Assembly: GCF_036013745.1 (NCBI RefSeq)
Contig: NZ_CP107880.1
Location: 6,200,001-6,264,000, forward strand
DNA from: Streptomyces sp. NBC_00483
GTDB taxonomy: Bacteria; Actinomycetota; Actinomycetes; Streptomycetales; Streptomycetaceae
Length of the DNA stretch: 64,000 bases
Direction of reading: 5' to 3'
Notes under the pieces: generated by a model
What the model was told of the DNA's origin: nothing
Databases searched by the model: none
Seen by the model: the letters and a program-made list of their open reading frames with translations, nothing else
Position numbers and translations under genes: made by a program
In this document: in pieces, positions 1 through 8,205 of the stretch
Numbering within the stretch: the first letter of the stretch is position 1
Layout: every line of letters starts with the position of its first letter

Positions 1-1
1 G

Positions 2-802
2 GGCATCGCCGCCGCGGCCGTCACCACCGTGCTCGCCGTGGTCGTCGCGGGGCAGGTCGCCGACAGGGACGGCAGCTCCGCGCACGGCGCTCAGGCGCAG
101 GCCGCCGAGGGCGGTCGCCCGGGCGGCGGCTCCACCTCGCGTACGGACGAACGGCCCGCACCGAAGAAGACGGCACAGGCCGCCCCGGCGACGTACGGGC
201 AGAAGATGGCCAAGAAGTACCCGCTCGCGGCGGATCTGAAGGCCTCCGGTGCGTTCACGACGATCCCGGGGGACGACAAGGCGCCGGGCAGCGGGCAGAA
301 GTTCCGCTACCGCGTCGATGTGGAGAAGGGGCTCGGGCTCGACGGGTCGCTGTTCGCTCAGGCGGTGCAGAAGACCCTGAACGACAAGCGGAGTTGGGCC
401 CACGACAGTGCCCGCACCTTCGAGCGGGTCTCCTCCGGGACGCCGGACTTCGTGATCACGCTCGCGAGCCCGGGTACGACGGCCGACTGGTGCGCGAAGT
501 CGGGCCTCGACACGACGGAGGACAACGTGTCGTGCGACTCCGCCGCCACCGACCGCGTGATGATCAACGCGTATCGGTGGGCCCAGGGCTCGAAGACGTA
601 CGACGACGTGCTCGGCGACACCGCCATCCACCCGTACCGGCAGATGCTCATCAACCACGAGGTCGGGCACCGGCTCGGTTTCAACCACGTGACCTGCTCG
701 CAGGACGGCTCGCTCGCGCCGGTCATGCAGCAGCAGACCAAGTTCCTGAAATCCGGCGGGATCACGTGCAAGCCCAACCCCTGGGCCTTTCCCAAGGGTT
801 GA
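2..802 (+). CDS. DUF3152 domain protein, metzincin-like, 5' end outside window
   Basis: The frame is open from base 2 and begins inside a hydrophobic segment (AVTTVLAVVVAG), so the true start lies upstream. This segment looks like a single membrane anchor or signal; a Gly/Ala/Ser-rich linker follows, then a globular domain that I assign to DUF3152. Bases 656-688 encode HEVGHRLGFNH, an exact match to the metzincin zinc motif HExxHxxGxxH, and PVMQQQT a few residues later could be the Met-turn. Cysteines around the motif (VTC, ITC) suggest disulfides in an exported domain. By inference it is an extracytoplasmic, membrane-tethered zinc protease, but no substrate is known for this family. It ends at TGA 800-802, and a 190-nt gap separates it from the glycosyltransferase. 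Confidence 0.8.
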   Translation, partial: GIAAAAVTTVLAVVVAGQVADRDGSSAHGAQAQAAEGGRPGGGSTSRTDERPAPKKTAQAAPATYGQKMAKKYPLAADLKASGAFTTIPGDDKAPGSGQKFRYRVDVEKGLGLDGSLFAQAVQKTLNDKRSWAHDSARTFERVSSGTPDFVITLASPGTTADWCAKSGLDTTEDNVSCDSAATDRVMINAYRWAQGSKTYDDVLGDTAIHPYRQMLINHEVGHRLGFNHVTCSQDGSLAPVMQQQTKFLKSGGITCKPNPWAFPKG

Positions 803-996
803 CGCTACGTAGCTATCCGTAGCCGTTCGATCTCTTAGCGCGACCAAACGTCGCGCGTGCGGGAAAGTTACGCCCGTTCACCCCTTTTGGTGGCGTGATG
901 GACAACCGTCCATCACGCCACCGGCATGTCCGCATACGTTCGTCCCGCTGCGAGCCGCCAATCCAACGGCGGCTCCCTGTACGGGAGATCGGGGGT

Positions 997-3126
997 GTGC
1001 GCGTGCGCATCGGAATGCTTACCGAGGGTGGCTATCCGTATGTGAACGGTGAGGCCGGACTCTGGTGCGACCGGCTTGTGCGCGGGCTCGAGCAGCACGA
1101 GTTCGACATCTACGCGCTCGCCACCAGCCAGGAGCAGGAGGACGCGGGGTGGCTCGAACTGCCGCCTCAGGTCATGCGCGTGCGGACCGCGCCGATGTGG
1201 GCGGCCGGGAGCGAGAGCGGCGCGCGCGACGGCGTGTTCGGGCGGCGGGCCCGGCGCCGGTTCGCCGCGTTGTACCGGGAGCTGGTCGAGGCCGTGGTGT
1301 CGGCCGGCGCGACCTCGGATGACCTGGGGGTGAGCGAGGCGGACCGTTTCGCCAACGCGTTGTACGGGCTTGCCGAACTCGCCCGCGACGAGGGCGGTCT
1401 CGGCGTCTCCCTTCGTTCCGAGGCTGCCGTGCGCATCCTGGAGCGCGCCTGCCGTGCGCCGGGCGCGCTCCGGGCGGTACGCGCGGCCCGCGTGCCCGAT
1501 CTGCTCTCCTTCGCCGCGCACGTGGAGCGTGAACTGCGGCCGCTGTCCCTTGACTGGTACGAGGACGGGTCCGGGTTCGATGCCTCGGCGTCGGCCTCGA
1601 CCTCGGGCCACTCGGCGGGTTCGGCGTCGGTGGCGGTTGCCGGTTCGGCGGCGGGGGAGGCGTCGGGGGCCGGGGCGGGGTCAGGGTCGGTGTCGGGAGC
1701 TTCGGCGTCGGCATCGGGTCTGTCGTCGGGTTCTTCTTCGTCTTCGTCTGTGTCTTCGGGTTCGGCTTCGGGCTTCTCCGCGGGGCTGTCCGGAGGGGGC
1801 GGGCTCGCGTCCGTCGATCTCTGCCACGCGGCCTCCGGCGGCGCGGCCGCCCTGCCCGGCCTGATCGCCAAGCACTTCTACGGGGTGCCGCTGCTCGTCA
1901 CGGAGTACGGGGTTCAGCTCAGGGCCCGGTACATCGCCGCGGGCGACGCCGAGTTGAGTGCGCCGGTGCGCGCGCTCCTCGCCGCCTTCCACGGCCGGCT
2001 CGCCGCCGAGGTCTACCGGCAGGCCGCCGTGATCACCCCCGGAAACGCGCACGCGCGGCGCTGGCAGGAGCGGTGCGGTGCCGACCGCGCCAAGCTGCGC
2101 ACCATTCACCCCGGCATGGAGGCCGGCCACTTCGCCGAGGTGGGCGAGCGGGAAGGGCCGGGCGACCCGGACACCCTCGTCTGGGTCGGGCGTATCGACC
2201 CCTCCAAGGACCTGATCTCCCTGCTGCACGCGTTCTCCGAGATCCGCAAGGAAGAGCCGAAGGCCCGGCTGCGCATCGTGGGGGTGCCGGAGGCGGGATC
2301 GGTTCCGGGCGCCGGAGCGGGCGCGGGCGCGGGACTTGTGGACGGCGGCGGATGGCCGGCCGACGGGTTCGTCTCCGGAAGGCCGGTCGGTGGGCACGGC
2401 GGCGGCGCGGACGCCTCGGATCTCACGGCGGACCGCGAGGCCGCGCTGTACCTCGGGCATTGCAAGGCCCTCGCCGCGCAGCTCTTCCCGGACGAGGCGG
2501 AGGGGATCCACGCCGTGGGCGAGAACCCCGTCACCTTCGAGGAGCTGGGCGCCCCCGAGGCCCCCGACCTCGCCGATGTCTACGGCTCCTGTGGCGTCGT
2601 CGTCCTGTCCAGCGTCGTCGAAGGCTTCCCGATGAGCCTGGTCGAGGCCATGTTCTGCGGGCGCGCGACGGTGTCCACGGACGCGGGCGCCGTCGTCGAG
2701 GTGATCGGTGGCACGGGTCTCGTGGTGCCGCCGCGCAATCCGCGCGCGCTCGCCGAGGCGTGTGTGGCGCTGCTGCGCGACCCCGCACGGCGCGAACGGC
2801 TCGGTGCGGCGGCACGGGCGCGCGCCCTGGAGCTGTTCACCGCCGAACAGAACATCGCGGCATTTCACAGCATTTACCTGGAGATCGTCTCGCGCTGCCC
2901 GGTGCGCCGGGACGTCGTCGACGACGCGGGCGCCCCGTTGCCGTTCGCCTACCCGCCGGAGGCTCATGTGCCGGGCCGCTGGACCACGCAGAGCACGGGT
3001 GAGCGGGGCGGTGCGTGGCTGGCCGGGCGCTCGGGCAGTGCTGCCGGGACCAGTTGGGGAGCCGATGGCGGTGCGCGTGAGCAGTTGGCCGGGATGACAC
3101 AGGGCTGCGGGGAGGCGGACGGATGA
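997..3126 (+). CDS. DUF3492 / GT4 family glycosyltransferase (PelF-like)
   Basis: About 709 aa. The N-terminal part (IGMLTEGGYPYVNGEAGLW) is the DUF3492 signature seen in PelF-type glycosyltransferases. The C-terminal half is a GT4 Rossmann domain with VWVGRIDPSKD and the E-x7-E type sequence EGFPMSLVEAMFCGR near residues 541-555. I prefer GTG 997 because GGGAG at 983-987 lies 9 nt upstream and DUF3492 proteins begin right at this motif; upstream starts at 895/898 remain open. Two insertions stand out: a Ser/Ala/Gly-rich tract (about residues 195-268) and a Gly-rich loop (about 430-470). The gene overlaps the next by ATGA, implying translational coupling. Family knowledge suggests cytoplasmic transfer of a UDP-sugar to a growing surface polysaccharide; the sugar is unknown. 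Confidence 0.88.
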   Translation: MRVRIGMLTEGGYPYVNGEAGLWCDRLVRGLEQHEFDIYALATSQEQEDAGWLELPPQVMRVRTAPMWAAGSESGARDGVFGRRARRRFAALYRELVEAVVSAGATSDDLGVSEADRFANALYGLAELARDEGGLGVSLRSEAAVRILERACRAPGALRAVRAARVPDLLSFAAHVERELRPLSLDWYEDGSGFDASASASTSGHSAGSASVAVAGSAAGEASGAGAGSGSVSGASASASGLSSGSSSSSSVSSGSASGFSAGLSGGGGLASVDLCHAASGGAAALPGLIAKHFYGVPLLVTEYGVQLRARYIAAGDAELSAPVRALLAAFHGRLAAEVYRQAAVITPGNAHARRWQERCGADRAKLRTIHPGMEAGHFAEVGEREGPGDPDTLVWVGRIDPSKDLISLLHAFSEIRKEEPKARLRIVGVPEAGSVPGAGAGAGAGLVDGGGWPADGFVSGRPVGGHGGGADASDLTADREAALYLGHCKALAAQLFPDEAEGIHAVGENPVTFEELGAPEAPDLADVYGSCGVVVLSSVVEGFPMSLVEAMFCGRATVSTDAGAVVEVIGGTGLVVPPRNPRALAEACVALLRDPARRERLGAAARARALELFTAEQNIAAFHSIYLEIVSRCPVRRDVVDDAGAPLPFAYPPEAHVPGRWTTQSTGERGGAWLAGRSGSAAGTSWGADGGAREQLAGMTQGCGEADG
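1581..1800 (+). repeat. Low-complexity Ser/Ala/Gly coding tract inside the glycosyltransferase
   Basis: A run of TCG, TCT, GCG and GGG codons encodes an almost pure Ser/Ala/Gly segment that interrupts the conserved N-terminal domain in frame. Codon use departs from the surrounding gene: TCT and TTC-rich patches are rare elsewhere here. It probably expands and contracts by slippage and forms a disordered loop. Confidence 0.75.
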
Positions 3127-4859
3127 CCGGGCGTATCAGCGAACGCACAAGTGAGCGTGCCGCGTTCGGCGCCACCGATACCGGGGGCGACGCCGATGCG
3201 CCCCGAGTGCCGGTGAGCGCCGGAGCGTGGGGCGCCGGGTCGGCGGAGGCGCTGGGCGGCGACCCGGCCTCCACGGAACAGGTCGACCTGGAGGTCTCGG
3301 AGGACTTGGAGGATCTGGAGGACCTGGATGTGGGATTGTTGCGTGATCCCGCTGCGTGGCGGTCGTCCGTTCTTGAGGACGGGGACGGGGACGGTGCCCG
3401 GGGTCGCCCCGGTGGTGCGGGTGATGCGGGTGGCGACGGAGCGGGTGGTGGTGCCGTTGCCGGTGTCGCCGGCTTCTTTGGCGCCGGGCCCCGCGACGTG
3501 GAGCGGAGTGGCGTCGAGCTCAGTGACGTCGAGCCGCGCGGCATCGAGTCCGGTGGTGCCGACACCAGTGGTACCGAAACCCGCAGCGCCGATTCCCGCA
3601 GCGCCGATTCCCGCAGCGCCGATTCCCGCAGCGCCGATTCCCGCAGCGCCGATTCCCGTGACGACGACTCCCGTACGGAGGCCGACCACCGTGCCGATGT
3701 CGCGCGGATCGTCGGTCCGCGCGGCGCCGACTCCCGTGACGCCGACTCTCGTGGCGCCAACTTCCGCCCCGCTCACCGCCGTTCCGGTGCCGACCCGGTC
3801 AAGGGGCTGATGCACCGGCACCATGAACTGTGCGAGCGGGCCGTCGACCCACTGGAGATCGCCGCGGGTCTTGAGGCCCACGGCGTCACCGACAGGACCG
3901 CCGCCCGCTTCCGCCACAAGGACGTGTTCTCGCTCGCCGAGGAGATGTACGCCCGTGCGTCGAGGGACGGCGACCCGTACGAGCCCGTCGTCGAGGTCTC
4001 CGGATCCGCCCCGGGCCGGCGCGGACTGTGGGCCGGACTCGCGCTGCTGCCGGGCGCCGTCTGCGCGCTCACGCTGTTCGGCCTGCACGCCACGGCGGGC
4101 ACCGCACGCCTGGCCATCGGCCTCGCCGGGGCGCTCGCCACCCTCGTCGCCCTGCGCGCGACGCTGCGCCACGGGCCGCTGCGCGCGGTCGACGGCCCCT
4201 CCGCCCCCTCGGCCCGGCTCTGGTCCTGCTGGCTGCTCGCGTACGCGCTCCTCGGCGACGGCCTCCTCGACGCCGCGCTCGCGGGCGGGCCCGACGAGCC
4301 CTGGGCCCCCGCGACCGCGCCGCTGGTCGCGCTCGCCGTCGCCGTGGCACCGGCCACCTGGTGCGCCCAGCTCTTCTCGGGCGGAGCGCGGCGCCGCCTC
4401 GCCACGAGCCACGGGCTCGCCGAATTCGCCGCCTCCGTACGCCCGTTGCTCCTCGGGGCCGTGACCCTGTTCGCGCTCTCCCTCGTCGCGCTCCTCGTGT
4501 CGGCCGGGGTCGTACTCGACGAGAAGGTGGACTACGCCGGAGTGGGCGCCCTGGGCGTTCTGCTGCTGCTCGCCCGCCTCCTCGCCGCGCACCGACGTAC
4601 GCACGCACCCGCTGTCGCGCTGGGCGCCGCCGTCGCCGTCGAAGTCCTGGCTGTCGCCACGGTCTTCGCCGCACGGCTGCCCGGTTGCGACGTCCTGGGC
4701 CTGCCCGTCGAGACCGCGGTCGACGCGGTCGGCACGGGCGTCGTGCCGACGGTCGCCTGCGCCGTCGCCGCCCTCGTCCTCCTCGTGCACGCCACCCGCA
4801 CCCTGACCCGGGCCTCCGCCCACGCGAACGCGGGCGACCCGATCGGCTGGGCGCCATGA
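3123..4859 (+). CDS. Polytopic membrane protein of unknown function
   Basis: 578 aa; the start ATG overlaps the stop of the glycosyltransferase (ATGA at 3123-3126). Residues 1 to about 215 are hydrophilic and low in complexity, and include five exact RSADS repeats. A conserved-looking stretch (HRHHELCERAVDPLEIAAGLEAHG is split here by my reading as HHELCERAVDPLEIA and GVTDRTAARFRHKD) precedes roughly eight or nine predicted transmembrane helices to the C-terminus. I do not recognise a catalytic motif. Coupling to a PelF-like glycosyltransferase suggests a partner in polysaccharide synthesis or export, as membrane partners do for PelF, but sequence similarity to PelG or PelE is not apparent to me. 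Confidence 0.8.
   Translation: MTGRISERTSERAAFGATDTGGDADAPRVPVSAGAWGAGSAEALGGDPASTEQVDLEVSEDLEDLEDLDVGLLRDPAAWRSSVLEDGDGDGARGRPGGAGDAGGDGAGGGAVAGVAGFFGAGPRDVERSGVELSDVEPRGIESGGADTSGTETRSADSRSADSRSADSRSADSRSADSRDDDSRTEADHRADVARIVGPRGADSRDADSRGANFRPAHRRSGADPVKGLMHRHHELCERAVDPLEIAAGLEAHGVTDRTAARFRHKDVFSLAEEMYARASRDGDPYEPVVEVSGSAPGRRGLWAGLALLPGAVCALTLFGLHATAGTARLAIGLAGALATLVALRATLRHGPLRAVDGPSAPSARLWSCWLLAYALLGDGLLDAALAGGPDEPWAPATAPLVALAVAVAPATWCAQLFSGGARRRLATSHGLAEFAASVRPLLLGAVTLFALSLVALLVSAGVVLDEKVDYAGVGALGVLLLLARLLAAHRRTHAPAVALGAAVAVEVLAVATVFAARLPGCDVLGLPVETAVDAVGTGVVPTVACAVAALVLLVHATRTLTRASAHANAGDPIGWAP
3582..3656 (+). repeat. Five perfect tandem copies of a 15-bp unit
   Basis: The unit CGCAGCGCCGATTCC is repeated five times without change and encodes RSADS x5 within the membrane protein. 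Degenerate related units continue downstream (RDDDS, RGADS, RDADS). Perfect identity between copies points to recent slippage expansion. Copies are directly adjacent, with no spacers, so it is not a CRISPR array. Confidence 0.95.
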
Positions 4860-5008
4860 CCGCCATCCCCGGCTTCGCCGCCTCCATCGAGCGCGCCGTG
4901 CCACCGCGTCCAGTACTCGCCAGATGACCAGGACCACCCGGGGCCCGCGGGGCCGACACCGCGGGCCCATCCGAAGACCCAGGGCAAACCCCATAAGGAG
5001 AACGCCAG

Positions 5009-5173
5009 ATGACCACCCCTCCTCCCGGAGGCGCCGGATACGCCGGATACTCCGGACCTCACGGGCAGCGCGGAATCCACGACCGGTGCGCCCCGCGCGC
5101 GGCGCGCGGAGTGCGCGGCGCCCTCGGAGCGCACCGAGGGACCGGAGCGCGACCCCTGGGAGGCACCCGATGA
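5009..5173 (+). CDS. Candidate 54-aa micro-ORF coupled to the epimerase gene
   Basis: ATG 5009 sits 8 nt after a textbook ribosome binding site (AAGGAG, 4995-5000), the best in this locus. The product begins MTTPPPGGAGYAGYSG and continues Gly/Arg-rich for 54 codons; its stop overlaps the epimerase start (ATGA at 5170-5173). It may be a leader peptide that delivers ribosomes to the epimerase, or the remnant of a longer protein. No domain is recognisable. The preceding 149 bp after the membrane gene hold nothing else convincing. Confidence 0.45.
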   Translation: MTTPPPGGAGYAGYSGPHGQRGIHDRCAPRAARGVRGALGAHRGTGARPLGGTR

Positions 5174-6138
5174 GAGTTCTGCTGATCGGAGCCAACGGGT
5201 ATCTGGGCCGCTTCGTCACCGACCGCCTGCTGGCCGACCCCGCCGTGCAGCTGACCACGCTCGGCCGGGGCGACGACGCCGACGTCCGCTTCGACCTCGC
5301 CACCGGCAGCCCGGGCGCCCTCACCCGCTTCCTGGACGCCGTCCACCCCGGAGTGGTCATCAACTGCGCCGGCGCCACCCGCGGCGGTGCCCGCGAACTC
5401 ACCCGGCACAACACCGTCGCCGTCGCCACCGTCTGTGAGGCCCTTCGGCGCAGCGGCTGCGGTGCCCGTCTCGTGCAGATCGGCTGCGGCGCCGAGTACG
5501 GGCCCTCGCAGCCCGGCTCGTCCACTGCGGAGGACGCGGTGCCCCGGCCCGGCGGCCCGTACGGCGTCAGCAAGCTCGCCGCCACCGAACTCGTCCTCGG
5601 ATCCGGCCTCGACGCCGTCGTCCTGCGCGTCTTCTCGCCCGCAGGGCCCGGCACCCCGGCCGGATCCCCGCTCGGCCGGCTCGCCGAGGCGATGCGCCGC
5701 GCCATGCAGGCCGGCGACGGCGAACTGAAGCTGGGCGGTCTCGGCGCACAGCGCGACTTCATCGACGTACGAGACGTGGCGCGCGCCGTGCACGCCGCGT
5801 CGCTCTCCGCCGCGCAGGGCGTCATCAACATCGGCTCGGGCCGCGCCGTGCGCCTGCGGGACGCCGCCGCCGTGCTCGCCCGCGTCGCCGGTTTCGGTGG
5901 ATCCCTCCACGAACTCGATGGCCCCGCCGTCGGGATGAGGCCATCCGTAGGCCACCCCCGAACCGAATCAGACCACGGGATGCCTCCCGGGCCGAGCGCG
6001 TATCCGTACCCCGACGGCTGCGGCGGTTGGCAGCAGGCCGACGTGCGTACGGCCCGCGACCGGCTCGGCTGGCGTCCCCGCATCAACCTCGAAGAGTCCC
6101 TCGCCGACATCTGGATGGAGGCGGCATGCCGTATCTGA
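5170..6138 (+). CDS. NAD-dependent epimerase/dehydratase (extended SDR)
   Basis: 322 aa. The Rossmann glycine motif GANGYLG lies at residues 7-13 and the catalytic YxxxK is YGVSK in PYGVSKLAATE; an upstream Ser/Thr region (GCGAEYGPS) precedes it. This is the organisation of UDP-sugar 4-epimerases and dehydratases. The start at ATG 5170 has GGGAGG 6-7 nt upstream and overlaps the micro-ORF stop. The gene lies between a PelF-like glycosyltransferase module and a GH114-like protein, so supply of an epimerised nucleotide sugar (such as UDP-GalNAc) is a reasonable but unproven role. It overlaps the next gene by 13 nt. Confidence 0.85.
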   Translation: MRVLLIGANGYLGRFVTDRLLADPAVQLTTLGRGDDADVRFDLATGSPGALTRFLDAVHPGVVINCAGATRGGARELTRHNTVAVATVCEALRRSGCGARLVQIGCGAEYGPSQPGSSTAEDAVPRPGGPYGVSKLAATELVLGSGLDAVVLRVFSPAGPGTPAGSPLGRLAEAMRRAMQAGDGELKLGGLGAQRDFIDVRDVARAVHAASLSAAQGVINIGSGRAVRLRDAAAVLARVAGFGGSLHELDGPAVGMRPSVGHPRTESDHGMPPGPSAYPYPDGCGGWQQADVRTARDRLGWRPRINLEESLADIWMEAACRI

Positions 6139-6875
6139 CCCCGACCGCGACCGGCCTGGCGAGCACCGACGTACGACTCGGCTTCGGCATCCCCGGTTTC
6201 GCGCACCCCCTCGTCGCACCCGCGGAGTGGGCCGAACTCACCCGTCCCGCAACGCCTTTGCACTGGGTTGTTCTGAATGTCGCCAATGGCCCGGGATCCC
6301 GCCCCGACCAGCACTGCCTGGAAGCGGCGGGACGGCTCCGGCAGGCCGGGGTGCGTGTCCTTGGTCACTTGGACCTGATCCATGGCGCCCGCTCCTTCGG
6401 TGAACTCGTCTCCGACGCGCACCGCTTCCTCGACTGGTACCAGGTGGACGGCTTCTACTTCGACCGCTGCCCCACCGAGCGGGCCGCGCTCCCCGAGGTC
6501 CGGCGCGCCGGCACGACCCTGCGCGCCCTCGTCGACGACGCGCACATCGTGTTCAACCACGGCACCCACCCGTACCCCGGATACGCCGAGAGCGCCGACC
6601 AGTTGGTGACCTTCTCCGGCCCCTGGAGCGACTACCGCTGGTCCCAGGTCGCCGAGTGGACCGCCGACTATCCGCACGAGCGGTTCTGCCACTTCGTCCA
6701 CGGAATGCCCCTCGGCCACCTCGAGGAGGCGCTGCGCATCGCGCGTTGGCAGGGTGCGGGCACGATCTACTTCACCGATCACACGGACCGGGGCGGCTCG
6801 ACCGACCCCTGGGAGGCGATGCCCGGTTACTGGGACGAAATCGTCTCGCGCATCGGACGCGGTGTCTCGGAATGA
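6126..6875 (+). CDS. Spherulation-specific family 4 / GH114-like TIM-barrel protein
   Basis: 249 aa from ATG 6126, overlapping the epimerase end by 13 nt. The sequence (FGIPGFAHPLVAP, VLNVANGPG, VDGFYFDRCPTE) matches the spherulin-4 family, which shares a TIM-barrel fold with GH114 endo-alpha-1,4-polygalactosaminidases and the hydrolase domain of PelA. The aspartate in GFYFDRC occupies the barrel position expected of a catalytic acid. No signal peptide is visible, unlike secreted GH114 enzymes, so it may act inside the cell or be exported by another route. In context it is probably the processing enzyme of the preceding polysaccharide genes. Confidence 0.8.
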   Translation: MPYLTPTATGLASTDVRLGFGIPGFAHPLVAPAEWAELTRPATPLHWVVLNVANGPGSRPDQHCLEAAGRLRQAGVRVLGHLDLIHGARSFGELVSDAHRFLDWYQVDGFYFDRCPTERAALPEVRRAGTTLRALVDDAHIVFNHGTHPYPGYAESADQLVTFSGPWSDYRWSQVAEWTADYPHERFCHFVHGMPLGHLEEALRIARWQGAGTIYFTDHTDRGGSTDPWEAMPGYWDEIVSRIGRGVSE

Positions 6876-6894
6876 AGGGGGGCGTGGCAGTGTT
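6869..6894 (+). promoter_or_regulatory. Sigma-R type promoter for moeZ
   Basis: GGAAT at 6869-6873 and GTT at 6892-6894 are separated by exactly 18 nt, the published sigma-R consensus GGAAT-N18-GTT. The -35 element overlaps the stop of the preceding gene. Transcription would start about 40 nt before the moeZ GTG. Confidence 0.75.
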
Positions 6895-6938
6895 ACAGAC
6901 GGAACAACCGTACGTAGATACCGACCAACGGAGTCCCC

Positions 6939-8117
6939 GTGTCGCTGCCACCCCTGGTCGAGCCAGCTGCTGAGCTCACCGTAGACGAGGTCCGCAGGTA
7001 CTCCCGCCACCTGATCATCCCGGATGTCGGGATGGACGGGCAGAAGCGGCTGAAGAACGCCAAGGTGCTCTGTGTGGGCGCCGGTGGCCTTGGCTCGCCG
7101 GCCCTCATGTACCTGGCCGCTGCTGGCGTGGGCACGCTCGGCATCGTGGAGTTCGACGAGGTCGACGAGTCGAACCTGCAGCGCCAGATCATCCACAGCC
7201 AGGCCGACATCGGCCGGTCCAAGGCGGAGTCCGCGAAGGACTCGGTCCTCGGCATCAACCCGTACGTGAACGTGATCCTTCACGAGGAGCGGCTCGAGGC
7301 CGACAACGTGATGGACATGTTCAGCCAGTACGACCTGATCGTCGACGGCACGGACAACTTCGCGACGCGCTACCTCGTCAACGACGCGTGCGTGCTGCTC
7401 AACAAGCCCTACGTGTGGGGTTCCATCTACCGCTTCGACGGCCAGGCCTCGGTCTTCTGGTCCGAGCACGGGCCGTGCTACCGCTGCCTGTACCCGGAGC
7501 CCCCGCCCCCCGGCATGGTCCCCTCCTGCGCCGAGGGCGGCGTCCTGGGCGTGCTGTGCGCGTCCATCGGCTCCATCCAGGTCACCGAGGCGATCAAGGT
7601 CCTGGCCGGCGTGGGTGACCCGCTGGTCGGCCGCCTGATGATCTACGACGCCCTCGAGATGCAGTACCGCCAGGTCAAGGTCCGCAAGGACCCCGACTGC
7701 GCGGTCTGCGGCCCGAACGCGACCGTCACCGAGCTCATCGACTACGAGGCCTTCTGCGGCGTCGTGTCCGATGAGGCGCAGGAGGCCGCCGCCGGTGCCA
7801 CGATCACTCCCAAGCAGCTCAAGGAGTGGATCGACGACGGCGAGAGCATCGAGATCATCGACGTCCGCGAGCCGAACGAGTACGAGATCGTCTCCATCCC
7901 GGGCGCCAAGCTGATCCCGAAGAACGAGTTCCTCATGGGCACGGCCCTGGAGAACATGCCGCAGGACAAGAAGATCGTCTTGCATTGCAAGACGGGTGTC
8001 CGCAGTGCGGAAGTTCTCGCCGTGCTGAAGTCCGCGGGCTTCTCGGACGCCGTGCACGTCGGCGGCGGCGTCATCGGCTGGGTCAACCAGATCGAGCCGG
8101 ACAAGCCGGTCTACTGA
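6939..8117 (+). CDS. moeZ: Adenylyltransferase/sulfurtransferase MoeZ (ThiF-rhodanese fusion)
   Basis: 392 aa. The N-terminal ThiF/MoeB domain has the nucleotide motif GAGGLGSPALMYLA (about residues 48-61), and two CxxC pairs (CYRC near residue 179, CAVC near 252) that should bind zinc. The C-terminal rhodanese domain carries its active cysteine in HCKTGVRS. Family role: adenylates the C-terminal glycine of small sulfur-carrier proteins (MoaD, ThiS, CysO types) and loads sulfur on them for molybdopterin, thiamine, cysteine or thioamide synthesis. The start is GTG 6939 with GGAG 5 nt upstream. The sigma-R promoter in front ties it to thiol stress. Confidence 0.95.
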   Translation: MSLPPLVEPAAELTVDEVRRYSRHLIIPDVGMDGQKRLKNAKVLCVGAGGLGSPALMYLAAAGVGTLGIVEFDEVDESNLQRQIIHSQADIGRSKAESAKDSVLGINPYVNVILHEERLEADNVMDMFSQYDLIVDGTDNFATRYLVNDACVLLNKPYVWGSIYRFDGQASVFWSEHGPCYRCLYPEPPPPGMVPSCAEGGVLGVLCASIGSIQVTEAIKVLAGVGDPLVGRLMIYDALEMQYRQVKVRKDPDCAVCGPNATVTELIDYEAFCGVVSDEAQEAAAGATITPKQLKEWIDDGESIEIIDVREPNEYEIVSIPGAKLIPKNEFLMGTALENMPQDKKIVLHCKTGVRSAEVLAVLKSAGFSDAVHVGGGVIGWVNQIEPDKPVY

Positions 8118-8147
8118 GCCTCGGCTCGGTCGCTGTGAGCTGATCGG

Positions 8148-8178
8148 ACGGGCCTCGCGCACTGTGCGCGAGGCCCGT
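8148..8178. terminator. Bidirectional hairpin between moeZ and a peptidase gene
   Basis: A perfect 14-bp inverted repeat (8148-8161 with 8165-8178) around a 3-nt loop, between convergent genes. There is no long T-run, which is usual for Streptomyces terminators. Confidence 0.85.
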
Positions 8179-8205
8179 CCGCCGTTTCGGGACGGACGCT
8201 CGCGG

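Noticed and set aside
3582..3656. CRISPR array.
   Set aside because: Units are contiguous 15-mers without spacers and in coding frame; no cas genes are near.
4856..4927. A 23-codon ORF overlapping the membrane-protein stop by ATGA and a further ATGA at 4924.
   Set aside because: Very short, no ribosome site, overlaps of this kind are common by chance here; the micro-ORF at 5009 has far better support.
2964..8162. A stop-free minus-strand reading frame of 1,732 codons.
   Set aside because: It lies antisense to five well-supported genes, has Arg/Gly/Val-rich composition with no domain, and mirrors their codon bias. Long antisense frames are a by-product of high G+C.
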